DNA of 64,000 nt, from the NCBI RefSeq assembly GCF_907165195.1, contig NZ_OU015584.1:1736001-1800000 (forward strand), in the 5' to 3' direction. The first letter of the stretch is position 1. Every line of letters begins with the position of its first letter. This document shows, piece after piece, positions 52,400-60,356 of the stretch. The notes beneath the pieces are model-generated. The model was not told where the DNA came from. It was given only the letters and a program-made list of their open reading frames with translations, and made no database searches. The translations under genes and the position numbers were made by a program. This stretch comes from Parvicella tangerina. GTDB lineage: Bacteria > Bacteroidota > Bacteroidia > Flavobacteriales_D > Parvicellaceae.

Positions 52400-53647
52400 T
52401 TAAGCATTTGCATCAACTATCTTTTCAGCATGATACTCACCAGCATCTAGTTTTGCTTTTACCTTTTTAAAGGTTTCAATAGTATATTCCACATCATCAA
52501 GAGAGTGAGCTGCAGTAGGTATCAGTCTTAACAAGATCATGCCTTTAGGTACCACTGGATACACCACAATCGAAGTAAATATGCTGTAATTCTCTCTGAG
52601 GTCGAAGGTTAATTTAGTAGCCTCACCTAAAGTACCTGAAAGCATTACAGGAGTCACACAAGAATTTGTATTTCCCAGATTAAATCCAGCTTCTCTTAAT
52701 CCGTTTTGCAGCGCATTAGTGATTGTCCAAAGTTTTTCTCGCTGCGTAGGTGCTTTCAATAGCTCTAGTCTCTTAAGTGCTCCAATCGTTAGTACCATTG
52801 GTAAAGACTTAGCAAAAACTTGCGATCGCATATTATACATTAAGAAATCAACGATCTCTTTCTTGGCACATACAAACGCACCGATACTAGCCATTGACTT
52901 TGCAAATGTTCCTAACAAGATATCGATTTCGTGATGAACACCTTGAGCTTCCCCAGCTCCTTGTCCTTTTTCTCCTAATGTTCCAAATCCATGTGCATCA
53001 TCTACCATCAATCTAAACTGATGACCTTTCTTTCTCAACTCAACAATCTCTTTCAGCTTTCCTTGGTCACCGCTCATTCCAAAAACCCCTTCAGTGATCA
53101 ATAAGATACCTCCACCAGTTTCTGCCGTTATTTTGGCTGCTCTTTCCAGAGACTTTTCACATTTTTCGATGTCGTTGTGGGGGAATACGAATGTTTTTCC
53201 CTGGTGTAATCTAATTCCATCAACCAAACAAGCATGACATTCACTATCATAAACGATAACATCATTTCTGTGCGTTAAAGAATCAATCACAGACATAAAT
53301 CCTTGGTAGCCAAAGTTTAACAGATAAGCAGCCTCCATTTCCATGAAATCAGCGATCTGTCTTTCGAATTCTTCATGGTATTCTGTTTGTCCTGACATCA
53401 TTCTTGCTCCCATAGGATATCCACATCCCCATTCAGCTGCAGCTTCAGCATCTACTTTTCTAACTTCAGGGTGATTTGATAATCCTAGGTAATTGTTAAT
53501 ACTCCAGGTTAATACTTCTTTACCTTTAAAGGTCATCCGAGGAGCAATTTGTCCTTCTAGTTTTGGGAATGTAAAATACCCGTGAGACCTCTCCATATGC
53601 TGTCCTAACGGACCTCTATTTTGGGCTATTCTTTCAAAAATATCCAT
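52400..53647 (-). CDS. Alpha-oxoamine synthase (serine palmitoyltransferase- or cysteate acyltransferase-like)
   Basis: This 415-residue PLP enzyme of the alpha-oxoamine synthase family shows the substrate-binding NNYLGLSNHP and GARMMSGQTEYHEEFE, the DDAHGFGTLG with PLP-contacting Asp, the Schiff-base Lys in GTFAKSMASIGAFV and a conserved C-terminal part. Relatives condense an amino acid with an acyl-CoA: serine palmitoyltransferase (sphingolipid), the cysteate acyltransferase of sulfonolipid synthesis, or KBL. In Bacteroidetes the sphingolipid or sulfonolipid role is likely, but the sequence alone does not separate them. I start it at 53647; an upstream ATG at 53683 precedes the promoter's -7 box. 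The adjacent plsC fits a lipid role. Confidence 0.82.
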   Translation of the reverse strand: MDIFERIAQNRGPLGQHMERSHGYFTFPKLEGQIAPRMTFKGKEVLTWSINNYLGLSNHPEVRKVDAEAAAEWGCGYPMGARMMSGQTEYHEEFERQIADFMEMEAAYLLNFGYQGFMSVIDSLTHRNDVIVYDSECHACLVDGIRLHQGKTFVFPHNDIEKCEKSLERAAKITAETGGGILLITEGVFGMSGDQGKLKEIVELRKKGHQFRLMVDDAHGFGTLGEKGQGAGEAQGVHHEIDILLGTFAKSMASIGAFVCAKKEIVDFLMYNMRSQVFAKSLPMVLTIGALKRLELLKAPTQREKLWTITNALQNGLREAGFNLGNTNSCVTPVMLSGTLGEATKLTFDLRENYSIFTSIVVYPVVPKGMILLRLIPTAAHSLDDVEYTIETFKKVKAKLDAGEYHAEKIVDANA

Positions 53648-53669
53648 TGTTTTTTGCTTTAATTCGGGC

Positions 53670-53699
53670 CAAAGGTAGGTCAATTTTGTGCAATGTCAA
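53670..53699 (-). promoter_or_regulatory. Bacteroidetes promoter of the oxoamine synthase gene
   Basis: The minus strand has TTG (53699-53697), exactly 19 nt, then TACCTTTG (53677-53670), a full match to the TTG/TAnnTTTG consensus. It supports the start codon at 53647 rather than 53683. Confidence 0.75.
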
Positions 53700-53836
53700 T
53701 TTATTGTTAATTATTTTATCCACCGAAAAGACGTTGAAAACTAAGGTGTTTCGGTGAATATGAGTTAATCAGGGAATAGAACGATGGCTTTAACATACGC
53801 TAACAAAAAATCCATCGTTTACAGTTAAAATAATTT

Positions 53837-53844
53837 TACCTTTG
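53837..53844 (+). promoter_or_regulatory. -7 promoter box TACCTTTG of the bamD operon
   Basis: TACCTTTG ends 6 nt before the ATG at 53851, predicting a leaderless message for the bamD-rpoZ-coaBC-porD operon. A TTG-start alternative at 53842 overlaps the box and is rejected. Confidence 0.55.
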
Positions 53845-53850
53845 CCGACT

Positions 53851-54657
53851 ATGCAGAGAATTGCGATTTACATTTTAGTTTTAGGAGCAGTACTTACTTT
53901 CTCATCTTGTAGTGATTACAACAAGATTTTGAAAGGGAATGATTACGAGTTGAAGTATAAAACCGCGGTGGAACTTTATAACGAAGGGGATTGCTATCGT
54001 GCGTTGCCTTTGTTTGATGAGTTAATGACCTATTACCGAATGACAGAAAAAGGGGAGGATGTTTATTATTATTACGCTAACACGCATTACTGTTTGAAAG
54101 ACTATTATTTAGCATCTTACTATTTCAAACGTTTTACTAAACATTTTCCATACAGTCCGAGAAAGGAGGAGTGCGCTTTTATGTCTGCCTTATGTACAAA
54201 AAAGAATTCCCCAGCCTATAACCTGGATCCCACAGATACCAGAAAGGCAATTGATGAGTTGCAGTTATTCATGGACCAGTATCCTGAAAGTGATAAGATT
54301 GATACGTGTAATGCCATGATTGATGAATTAAGAGCGAAATTGGAAAGAAAAAGCTACGAACAGGCAAAGCTTTACTACAAAATGGAGAAGTACAAGTCAG
54401 CGGTCATTTCTTTTGAAGTTACGCTTGAGAAGTACCCAGATACGGAGTATCGAGAAGAGGTGATGTATCTGATGGTAAAGTCAAATTACCTACTTGCCGA
54501 AAATAGTATCGAGACAAAAAAGTTGGAGAGATATCAGGAAACTATTAAATCTTATCGTATCTTTGCGGACTATTTCCCAGATAGTGGGTATCTTAAAAAT
54601 GCAAAGCATTACCATGATGTAAGCTTGAAGGAAATAGAAAAGCTAAATAATCAATAA
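53851..54657 (+). CDS. bamD: Outer membrane protein assembly factor BamD
   Basis: The 268-residue lipoprotein has a signal peptide and lipobox (VLTFSSCSDY) and tetratricopeptide repeats (residues about 30-260: YNEGDCYRALPLFDELM, YYLASYYFKRFTKHFPYSPRKEE, YESAVISFEVTLEKYPDTEYREEVMYL-type units). BamD with BamA inserts beta-barrel proteins into the outer membrane. The following rpoZ, coaBC and porD genes are the usual flavobacterial neighbours, which supports the call. ATG start as above. Confidence 0.9.
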   Translation: MQRIAIYILVLGAVLTFSSCSDYNKILKGNDYELKYKTAVELYNEGDCYRALPLFDELMTYYRMTEKGEDVYYYYANTHYCLKDYYLASYYFKRFTKHFPYSPRKEECAFMSALCTKKNSPAYNLDPTDTRKAIDELQLFMDQYPESDKIDTCNAMIDELRAKLERKSYEQAKLYYKMEKYKSAVISFEVTLEKYPDTEYREEVMYLMVKSNYLLAENSIETKKLERYQETIKSYRIFADYFPDSGYLKNAKHYHDVSLKEIEKLNNQ

Positions 54658-54667
54658 AGAATTGACC

Positions 54668-54988
54668 ATGGCATACAGAGATAGTACAGCTGAAAAAACA
54701 ACAATTACAAGAAATCTTAAAGATCTGGATCAACAGACGGATAACATCTATGAAACATTGGTGATCCTGTCTAAAAGAGCTAATCAGATTAATAATGGTA
54801 TGAAAGAGGAGTTGACGTCTAAACTTGAGGAGTTTGCTTCTTCTACTGATAACCTAGAAGAGATCTTTGAGAATAGAGAGCAGATCGAAGTTTCTCGATT
54901 CTACGAGAGATTGCCTAAGCCTGCTGCTATTGCAATCCAAGAATACGAGGAAGAAAAATTATTCTGGAAAAACCAGGAGAAAAAATAA
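54668..54988 (+). CDS. rpoZ: RNA polymerase subunit omega-like (Rpb6-type)
   Basis: The 106-residue protein has the Bacteroidetes omega/Rpb6 pattern: NIYETLVILSKRANQIN near its start, followed by an acidic coiled region and LPKPAAIAIQEYEEEKLFW. Its position between bamD and coaBC is typical. It binds RNA polymerase beta-prime and aids assembly. I start it at the ATG at 54668; a TTG two codons upstream is less likely. Overall identity to proteobacterial omega is low, so the call rests partly on position. Confidence 0.82.
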   Translation: MAYRDSTAEKTTITRNLKDLDQQTDNIYETLVILSKRANQINNGMKEELTSKLEEFASSTDNLEEIFENREQIEVSRFYERLPKPAAIAIQEYEEEKLFWKNQEKK

Positions 54989-54995
54989 ACCCTGA

Positions 54996-56186
54996 ATGCT
55001 TAAAGGAAAGAACGTTCTTTTAGCAGTTACAGGTAGTATTGCTGCATACAAAGCAGCGTATATCACAAGACTTTTAAAGAAACAAGGGGCTGCTGTCAAG
55101 GTAATTATGACTGCAGCCTCTTCTGATTTTATTACACCGCTAACGCTGAGTACACTTTCTAATGAACCGGTTTATGCCGACTTTATGAAAGATGAACTTA
55201 CTGGTGAATGGAACAATCATGTTGAATTAGGACTTTGGGCGGATTTAATGCTCGTAGCTCCTGCTACTGCAAACTCTATCGCTAAAATGGCTACAGGAAA
55301 TGCAGACAACTTTATGATGGCTGTTTACCTGTCTGCAAAATGTCCCGTTTTTGTAGCTCCAGCAATGGATCTGGATATGTATAAGCACGGTTCTACAAAA
55401 GATAATCTAGCCACCTTAGTGAATCGAGGAAATCATATCATCTACCCTGGAAATGGAGAGTTAGCAAGTGGATTGGTAGGAGAGGGACGATTAGCAGAGC
55501 CAGAGGAGATCATAGATCATCTGGAAGATTTCTTTCGTCAAGGACTGAGCCTTGCAGGGAAGCGAGTACTAATCACGGCAGGACCAACTCATGAAAAAAT
55601 CGATCCCGTTCGTTTTTTAGGTAATAATAGTTCCGGGAAAATGGGGTTTGCGTTGGCTGAAGAGGCTGTGAAAAGAGGTGCAAAAGTGACTTTAGTTGCT
55701 GGACCTAATCATCTGGAGATTCCTTCTGGGGTTGAGTATATTTCAATCACTTCTGCACAAGATTTATTTGAAGCTTGTAAGGCCAATTTTGATCAAGATG
55801 CGGTTATTATGGCAGCCGCAGTTGCCGATTATACGCCTGCGCACGTTTCGGCTGTAAAAATGAAAAAGCAAGAAGGAGATCTCTCGATACCCATGAAACG
55901 TACCACGGATATTCTGAAATGGATGGGGGAGAATAAAAAAGGTCAGAAGTTAATCGGATTTGCCTTGGAAACTAACGATGAGTTGGATAATGCGAGATTG
56001 AAGTTAAAGAAGAAGAAGCTAGATGTAATCGTGTTAAACTCGCTTCAGGACAAAGGCGCAGGATTTAAAGGAGATACGAATAAAATTACGATATTAGACG
56101 CCAACAATAATTTACAGGAATTTGAGTTAAAGAGCAAATCGGATGTTGCCAGCGATATCCTGAACAAATTGGAAGAGTTATTGTAA
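54996..56186 (+). CDS. coaBC: Bifunctional phosphopantothenoylcysteine decarboxylase/phosphopantothenate-cysteine ligase
   Basis: The 396-residue enzyme has the flavin-dependent CoaC domain (about 1-180; VTGSIAAYKAAYITRLLKKQG, the catalytic His in WNNHVELGLWADLMLVAPATANS, and the conserved PAMDLDMY) and the CoaB domain (about 185-396; ITAGPTHEKIDPVRFLGNNSSGKMG and the lysine-rich MKKQEG). It converts phosphopantothenate via its cysteine adduct to phosphopantetheine for coenzyme A. The Cys in SAKCPVFVAPAMD is the usual lid residue. It overlaps nothing and is 7 nt after rpoZ. Confidence 0.95.
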   Translation: MLKGKNVLLAVTGSIAAYKAAYITRLLKKQGAAVKVIMTAASSDFITPLTLSTLSNEPVYADFMKDELTGEWNNHVELGLWADLMLVAPATANSIAKMATGNADNFMMAVYLSAKCPVFVAPAMDLDMYKHGSTKDNLATLVNRGNHIIYPGNGELASGLVGEGRLAEPEEIIDHLEDFFRQGLSLAGKRVLITAGPTHEKIDPVRFLGNNSSGKMGFALAEEAVKRGAKVTLVAGPNHLEIPSGVEYISITSAQDLFEACKANFDQDAVIMAAAVADYTPAHVSAVKMKKQEGDLSIPMKRTTDILKWMGENKKGQKLIGFALETNDELDNARLKLKKKKLDVIVLNSLQDKGAGFKGDTNKITILDANNNLQEFELKSKSDVASDILNKLEELL

Positions 56187-56197
56187 GAAGAAGAGCG

Positions 56198-57094
56198 ATG
56201 AGAAAAGCATTCGGCCTGTTTATATTTATGTGTTCCTTGACATTTGTCAAAGCTCAAGAGATCAATTGTGATGTTTCAGTTATAGCACCTACTTTAGCGA
56301 GTAGTCCTGCGAATACTGAGATTATGGAGGCGCTCAAGAATTCTGTATACGAGTTCGTAAATAGTAAGCAATGGACAGATGATGTTTTTGCAGAGGAAGA
56401 GAAGATCGATATGAGCATCTTGATCAATATTAAAACCTATAGTTCTAGTAGCTTTACCGCTTCAATACAGATTTCATCTTCCCGCCCTGTTTATAACTCA
56501 GACTACCAGACTAGACTTTTTAATTTCAACGATGAGAAGTTTAACTTTACTTACAATAGGGGAGAAGCGTTGATTTTTACACAGGATAGGCACGTCAGTA
56601 ACCTTTCTGATGTAGTTGCCTATTATGTATATATGGTGCTAGGTTATGACTATGATTCCTTTTCACTTAAGGGAGGTACAAAATACTTTATGAAAGCGCA
56701 ACAGATTGTTGGTAGATGCCAAAATGCTTCAGAACCAGGTTGGAAACCAACTGATGGTAAGAAGAACCGATTTACGCTTGTGGACAATGCGTTGAATAAT
56801 GCCTTTTTGAACCTAAGAAAATGCTACTACAATTATCATCGAGAAGGTTTCGATCAGTTATATTCCAATAACAAGGAGGCGGTAGAGGAAGTTATTAATT
56901 CGTTGAATCTATTGCAACAGATTCACAAAATTCAACCGAACAGCATCAACGTTCAAATTTTCTTTACCGCGAAAGCAGATGAAATCGTTGCCATGTTCAA
57001 AGATACGGTTTCCAAGGTCAAGAGGGTGATAGTGAGATTTCTGGAGAGGGTAATAGTTGGAATTATAAGTATCGAATGCATAATGCGAGGTTAG
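56198..57094 (+). CDS. porD: PorD/DUF4835 family protein, 3' end replaced by RHS sequence
   Basis: The N-terminal signal peptide and body (QEINCDVSVIAPTLASSPAN, SSRPVYNSDYQTRLFNFNDE, YYVYMVLGYDYDSFSLKGGT, INVQIFFTAKADEIVAMFK) match DUF4835, now annotated as T9SS protein PorD, which usually follows coaBC and precedes recN. The normal C-terminal 25-30 residues are absent: from about 56,995-57,001 the DNA encodes the RHS core motif in another frame, and this frame runs on as basic nonsense (KVKRVIVRFLERVI) to 57094. The gene is thus truncated or the product of a chimeric join. If real, T9SS function could be affected. Confidence 0.85.
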   Translation: MRKAFGLFIFMCSLTFVKAQEINCDVSVIAPTLASSPANTEIMEALKNSVYEFVNSKQWTDDVFAEEEKIDMSILINIKTYSSSSFTASIQISSSRPVYNSDYQTRLFNFNDEKFNFTYNRGEALIFTQDRHVSNLSDVVAYYVYMVLGYDYDSFSLKGGTKYFMKAQQIVGRCQNASEPGWKPTDGKKNRFTLVDNALNNAFLNLRKCYYNYHREGFDQLYSNNKEAVEEVINSLNLLQQIHKIQPNSINVQIFFTAKADEIVAMFKDTVSKVKRVIVRFLERVIVGIISIECIMRG

Positions 57095-58152
57095 GTCGTT
57101 TTTTCAGCGTAGACCCACTATCAGCAAAATACCCTCACAATTCTCCTTACGCATTTAGTGAGAATAGAGTTGTTGATGGAACGGAATTAGAAGGTTCAGA
57201 ATTTAAACTTATGGACCACAATGGTAATAAAACAACTTCAATGGAGAAAGCTGTTAACGCTGAATATGTGGGATATAAAGCTAACTTAACAGCTATTGAT
57301 AGAACATTTAATAACTTCACCTTAAAAGATGTTACTTATTCTTCAACTCCTAAAATCATCACTTGTGATTGTCCATACCAATCCATGGGTGGCTGGAACC
57401 CTGGTGTTAATATGACTTATAACAAAAGTGCATCTCAAACACTATTATATGAAAATGGTACGATGTTGTATAGTTCTATTGCCCATGCCCCAGGTCTTTA
57501 CAGTCAACCTGGAGGAAGTGGTCAAGCCAGCGGTTTCACTGCATACGTAGGAGAACTATCGGGTAGTGCAATGAAAGATTGGATAAGTTCGAGTCAGGGA
57601 GCTTCGTTTACTGCGAGCGTAGACAAAGCCGCTGGACAGCTTGCATCTCAACAAGCGTTTCATAATGCTGATATGGCAACAGGGAGGGTTGAAATGGTAG
57701 GCAGCCCACATGAATTATTTCTTGGACCAGGGATTTTCAAAGGTTCCATTTCTGCAATTAGAGGATTGGCTTTTGCTGCTGAATCAAGAATGGCTACAAG
57801 CCTTATTTTCAATAGTGCCGATGATATTGGACGAAACACTTTCAAATATACCACAACACAATATTCGAAATTTGTCGGAAGTGGTGGCAGAAGTTTTTAT
57901 GGGATGAGAAATTTCTCAAAGGATGCAACAAAAATGCTGTCATATGGAAGAGGTAGCACCCCTCCTATGCCAATGTGGAATTCTCTTGGAGGGGGAGCTG
58001 GTCCAAGTATGAGATATATTGGAGGTGTTGCTGGTGCTCTTGGAGCTTCAGGACTAATTGGCACCTACTTTTTAGGGGAGCATATGAAAGCTTTAGAAAA
58101 AGTTCCTTCAGAATCATCTGAATCATCTGAAGAAAAAGCAAGTCAAAGATGA
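57076..58152 (+). CDS. RHS repeat-associated core tail with unrecognised C-terminal tip
   Basis: The frame carries the C-terminal core of a Bacteroidetes RHS/YD-repeat protein. Upstream of the ATG at 57076 it reads RYGFQGQEGDSEISGEG from about 57001, then continues MHNARLGRFFSVDPLSAKYP and NSPYAFSENRVVDGTELEG. The 300 residues after this core are the variable tip, normally a toxin: SPHELFLGPGIFKGSISAIR, GRSFYGMRNFSKDATKMLSY and a hydrophobic helix GGVAGALGASGLIGTYFLG near the C-terminus. I recognise no catalytic motif. Without the repeat shell it is an orphan tip, possibly silent. It overlaps the small membrane gene by ATGA. Confidence 0.75.
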   Translation: MHNARLGRFFSVDPLSAKYPHNSPYAFSENRVVDGTELEGSEFKLMDHNGNKTTSMEKAVNAEYVGYKANLTAIDRTFNNFTLKDVTYSSTPKIITCDCPYQSMGGWNPGVNMTYNKSASQTLLYENGTMLYSSIAHAPGLYSQPGGSGQASGFTAYVGELSGSAMKDWISSSQGASFTASVDKAAGQLASQQAFHNADMATGRVEMVGSPHELFLGPGIFKGSISAIRGLAFAAESRMATSLIFNSADDIGRNTFKYTTTQYSKFVGSGGRSFYGMRNFSKDATKMLSYGRGSTPPMPMWNSLGGGAGPSMRYIGGVAGALGASGLIGTYFLGEHMKALEKVPSESSESSEEKASQR

Positions 58153-58349
58153 AATTTTTAGATTGGTTTAATAGAAATTATTGGTTTCTTTACTCATTAT
58201 TGGCTATTGCTATAGTTGTTCACGTTTTTGGAATCTATGGTATGATTCCTGCACCTTGGAATAGCATATTTAATTATTTTTATGGAATAATGGGGCTTAT
58301 CGCCTTTTTAGCCCTAATAAGAAAAGCTTGGATGTCAAATGGCTATTAA
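58149..58349 (+). CDS. Small two-helix membrane protein, candidate immunity
   Basis: This 66-residue protein has two hydrophobic helices (WFLYSLLAIAIVVHVFGIYGM and IFNYFYGIMGLIAFLALI) around a short loop. Its start codon overlaps the RHS-tail stop by four bases, a layout typical of toxin-immunity pairs, and membrane immunity proteins would fit a membrane-active tip. It is an inference from position only; the sequence matches nothing known to me. It overlaps the next gene by 11 nt. Confidence 0.6.
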   Translation: MKFLDWFNRNYWFLYSLLAIAIVVHVFGIYGMIPAPWNSIFNYFYGIMGLIAFLALIRKAWMSNGY

Positions 58350-58746
58350 TAAACTTATTTTAATATCTACATTAGTACTCTTGTACTCTGCTTATTTTAC
58401 TCAAAACAAATCATGCAGAATTGAATGTAGTTCTTTTAGAGAAGGAAGGTTTGTGGTAAATAGAGGTCTTGAGAATGAGATTATCATCGCCCGCTCTAAA
58501 TTATATCAAAAAGATATTTCAGAAGAAGGAAGTGAACTATACAAGATTATTAAAGTAGATAGTTGTGATTGCTACTATGAAATGATTTTGAATTCGACAA
58601 ACAATAGCAATTCTGAAGAAAAATTTAATGAAGAGATACTTGTAGGTAGGATTATTAGAATTGAAGAATCATACTACGTTATGAGAATGTCTTATAAATC
58701 AAATGAAGATTACTATCTTGATGTAGAAGTTCATCGTATTGAGTAG
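58339..58746 (+). CDS. Small secreted or membrane-anchored protein, second candidate immunity
   Basis: This 135-residue protein begins with a hydrophobic helix (LILISTLVLLYSAYF) that may be a signal anchor, followed by a soluble part with cysteines (CRIECSSFREGRFV, DSCDCYYEMIL) that may form disulfides. It overlaps the preceding small gene by 11 nt and is followed by 360 nt without genes, so three genes from 57076 form one translationally coupled block. No family is recognised. Confidence 0.6.
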   Translation: MAINKLILISTLVLLYSAYFTQNKSCRIECSSFREGRFVVNRGLENEIIIARSKLYQKDISEEGSELYKIIKVDSCDCYYEMILNSTNNSNSEEKFNEEILVGRIIRIEESYYVMRMSYKSNEDYYLDVEVHRIE

Positions 58747-59106
58747 AGAGTCAATCCCCTCAGTTCCCGCAAGTTTAGCGTAGCGTAACTTGTGGATTCA
58801 AGTAAGGCAAGTTTTCAACTTGCATCAAGCGATAGCTTGACACAAATCAGTACCTTAGAAGTACCATGAGCAGAAACTGGCGCGTACATAATCAGAACGG
58901 TTTACCCCGCTCCCGAGCGAATGTTTCGCGTGGTTTGGTGGTTAGCCTCCGCGCATTCCGCAACTAAAGTGTTCCAAATTCAATCAATCCTCTCAAGTAA
59001 TCCACAAGGGTCATAATGATAGGGACGTGCCATAGCTTTATCTTCTACACACACTCCTCATGCACTAAGCACACACCTCTATTAATTCTTGGCTGAAAAC
59101 GAATTG
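58747..59106. other. Gene-free stretch after the RHS-tip cassette
   Basis: No convincing gene is present. The left half carries three close hairpins (58768-58840) and GC-richer sequence such as GAGCGAATGTTTCGCG. Such hairpin-rich spacers are often seen after RHS loci in Bacteroidetes. The right half shows no recognisable signal before the XRE gene stop codon. Confidence 0.55.
58768..58840. repeat. Cluster of three inverted repeats
   Basis: CAAGTT/AACTTG (58770-58792), the perfect GCAAGTT-TTC-AACTTGC (58807-58823) and TCAAGC-GATA-GCTTGA (58825-58840) follow each other. The shared core CAAGTT/AACTTG suggests a family of repeated hairpin elements rather than chance. No T-run follows, so they are not ordinary terminators. 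Confidence 0.55.
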
Positions 59107-59328
59107 CTATAATCCGATTTGAGCTAACAACTCAGACGGCTTTTCCTCCAAGGCACTACAGACCTTTAAGAATAAGTTCATACTCATATAGTGGTTGCCG
59201 CTAAAAACATCTCTTAAAGTCTTTGGGTCGCACCCAACAGCATTGGCAAATCTTAACTTATTGCCTTCAAATTTCTCGTCAAATTTTGACTCGATTAAAC
59301 GTACTATTTCTTGCTGATTATCCTCCAC
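59107..59328 (-). CDS. Small XRE-type DNA-binding protein
   Basis: This 73-residue protein contains one helix-turn-helix of the XRE/Cro type: KLRFANAVGCDPKTLRDVFSG, followed by NLFLKVCSALEEKPSELL, the usual helix that packs against the DNA-binding helices. It starts at GTG 59328. It is alone and leftward in an accessory region, possibly a regulator of the element or the remnant of a toxin-antitoxin or phage regulator. There is no recognisable partner. Confidence 0.75.
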   Translation of the reverse strand: MEDNQQEIVRLIESKFDEKFEGNKLRFANAVGCDPKTLRDVFSGNHYMSMNLFLKVCSALEEKPSELLAQIGL

Positions 59329-59425
59329 CTATCACAAATAACAGAATGAGGAATTGAATATTAGTGCATCGTGTATAGGGAATTTCCCCTACTTTGAGTA
59401 TATTTGAATGTCTAAACCAACTGTT

Positions 59426-59959
59426 ATGAGTTATAAAACTATCCGACTATTAATTATTATTGTTGTCATATTGCTGTCAAGCTCTTGTAAAAAGGAAGTG
59501 GCTCCACAGACCACACAACAACCGACAAACAACACCTCCAACAACAATAACAATACAAATAACCAGACCCCAGTTGCAACAGGTGATAGTGCTGCAAATT
59601 ATAGCCGTATTGTCTATGTAGCAGTTTCACACAATGTGTATGCAACTTTGGATTCAATCCAATATGCAAATGACGATAGCGATTCTATAATGCTATACAC
59701 ACAAAATATTAATTCTGATTTCACCGATTATGACACGGATTGGAAACTGTTGAGAATTGGAACTGAGGCACATTTCAACCAAGGCAATACAGTTATCGTT
59801 TATTCCTCAGTCCAACCAACAGGAAACCCAAGCTATCCTTATTTGGGGTATTACTGCGATATACAAGTCCAATCAAATTGGGATACGTACGTAGGACCCA
59901 ATCCAATGGGTGGAGGTTGGACAGATTCATTTAGTGGTTCATTCGGCATAACATTTTAG
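59426..59959 (+). CDS. Hypothetical lipoprotein
   Basis: The signal sequence TIRLLIIIVVILLSSSCKKE has a lipobox (SSSC) and is followed by a low-complexity Thr/Gln/Asn linker, then a domain of about 120 residues with strand-like segments (SRIVYVAVSHNVYATLDSIQY, YPYLGYYCDIQVQSNWDTYVG). I start it at the second ATG (59426) because the signal sequence begins there. The family is not recognised. It is 5 nt before the first SHOCT-like gene, so they are probably one transcript. Confidence 0.65.
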   Translation: MSYKTIRLLIIIVVILLSSSCKKEVAPQTTQQPTNNTSNNNNNTNNQTPVATGDSAANYSRIVYVAVSHNVYATLDSIQYANDDSDSIMLYTQNINSDFTDYDTDWKLLRIGTEAHFNQGNTVIVYSSVQPTGNPSYPYLGYYCDIQVQSNWDTYVGPNPMGGGWTDSFSGSFGITF

Positions 59960-59964
59960 AATAT

Positions 59965-60345
59965 ATGAGCAAGTACGACCAATTAGAAAAGCTCCAAACC
60001 TTGAAGGAAAAAGGAGCATTATCAGATTCAGAATTTGAAGTTGAAAAGAGTAAAATACTCAGTTCATCCAATGAGCAATCAACTACGGTTATCCACCAAA
60101 CCTCATCGCCCAACAATTCAAATCAAAAACTACCTAATCCAGCAGCCACCACGGGACTGATACTTGGGTTAGTCGGGATAATAATATTACCTCTGCTATT
60201 GGGGATAATTGGGCTTGTTTTTAGCGGCATAGCAATATCTAAATCATCTGAGGAATACGAAGGTAACGGCAACGCTATTGCGGGGCTTATATTGGGGATT
60301 ATTAACCTTATTTGGGGTGTGTTCTGGTTTCAACTATTTGGATAA
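59965..60345 (+). CDS. SHOCT-like plus DUF4190-like membrane protein
   Basis: The 126-residue protein starts with a SHOCT-type helical motif (KYDQLEKLQTLKEKGALSDSEFEVEKSKIL) used as an oligomerisation or binding arm, then a Ser/Asn/Pro linker and two membrane helices with glycine-rich segments (GLILGLVGIIILPLLLGIIG, GNAIAGLILGIINLIWGVFW), as in DUF4190 proteins. Its neighbour 60357-60767 has the same layout, so they are tandem paralogues. Function unknown. Confidence 0.72.
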   Translation: MSKYDQLEKLQTLKEKGALSDSEFEVEKSKILSSSNEQSTTVIHQTSSPNNSNQKLPNPAATTGLILGLVGIIILPLLLGIIGLVFSGIAISKSSEEYEGNGNAIAGLILGIINLIWGVFWFQLFG

Positions 60346-60356
60346 ACAACTATACT

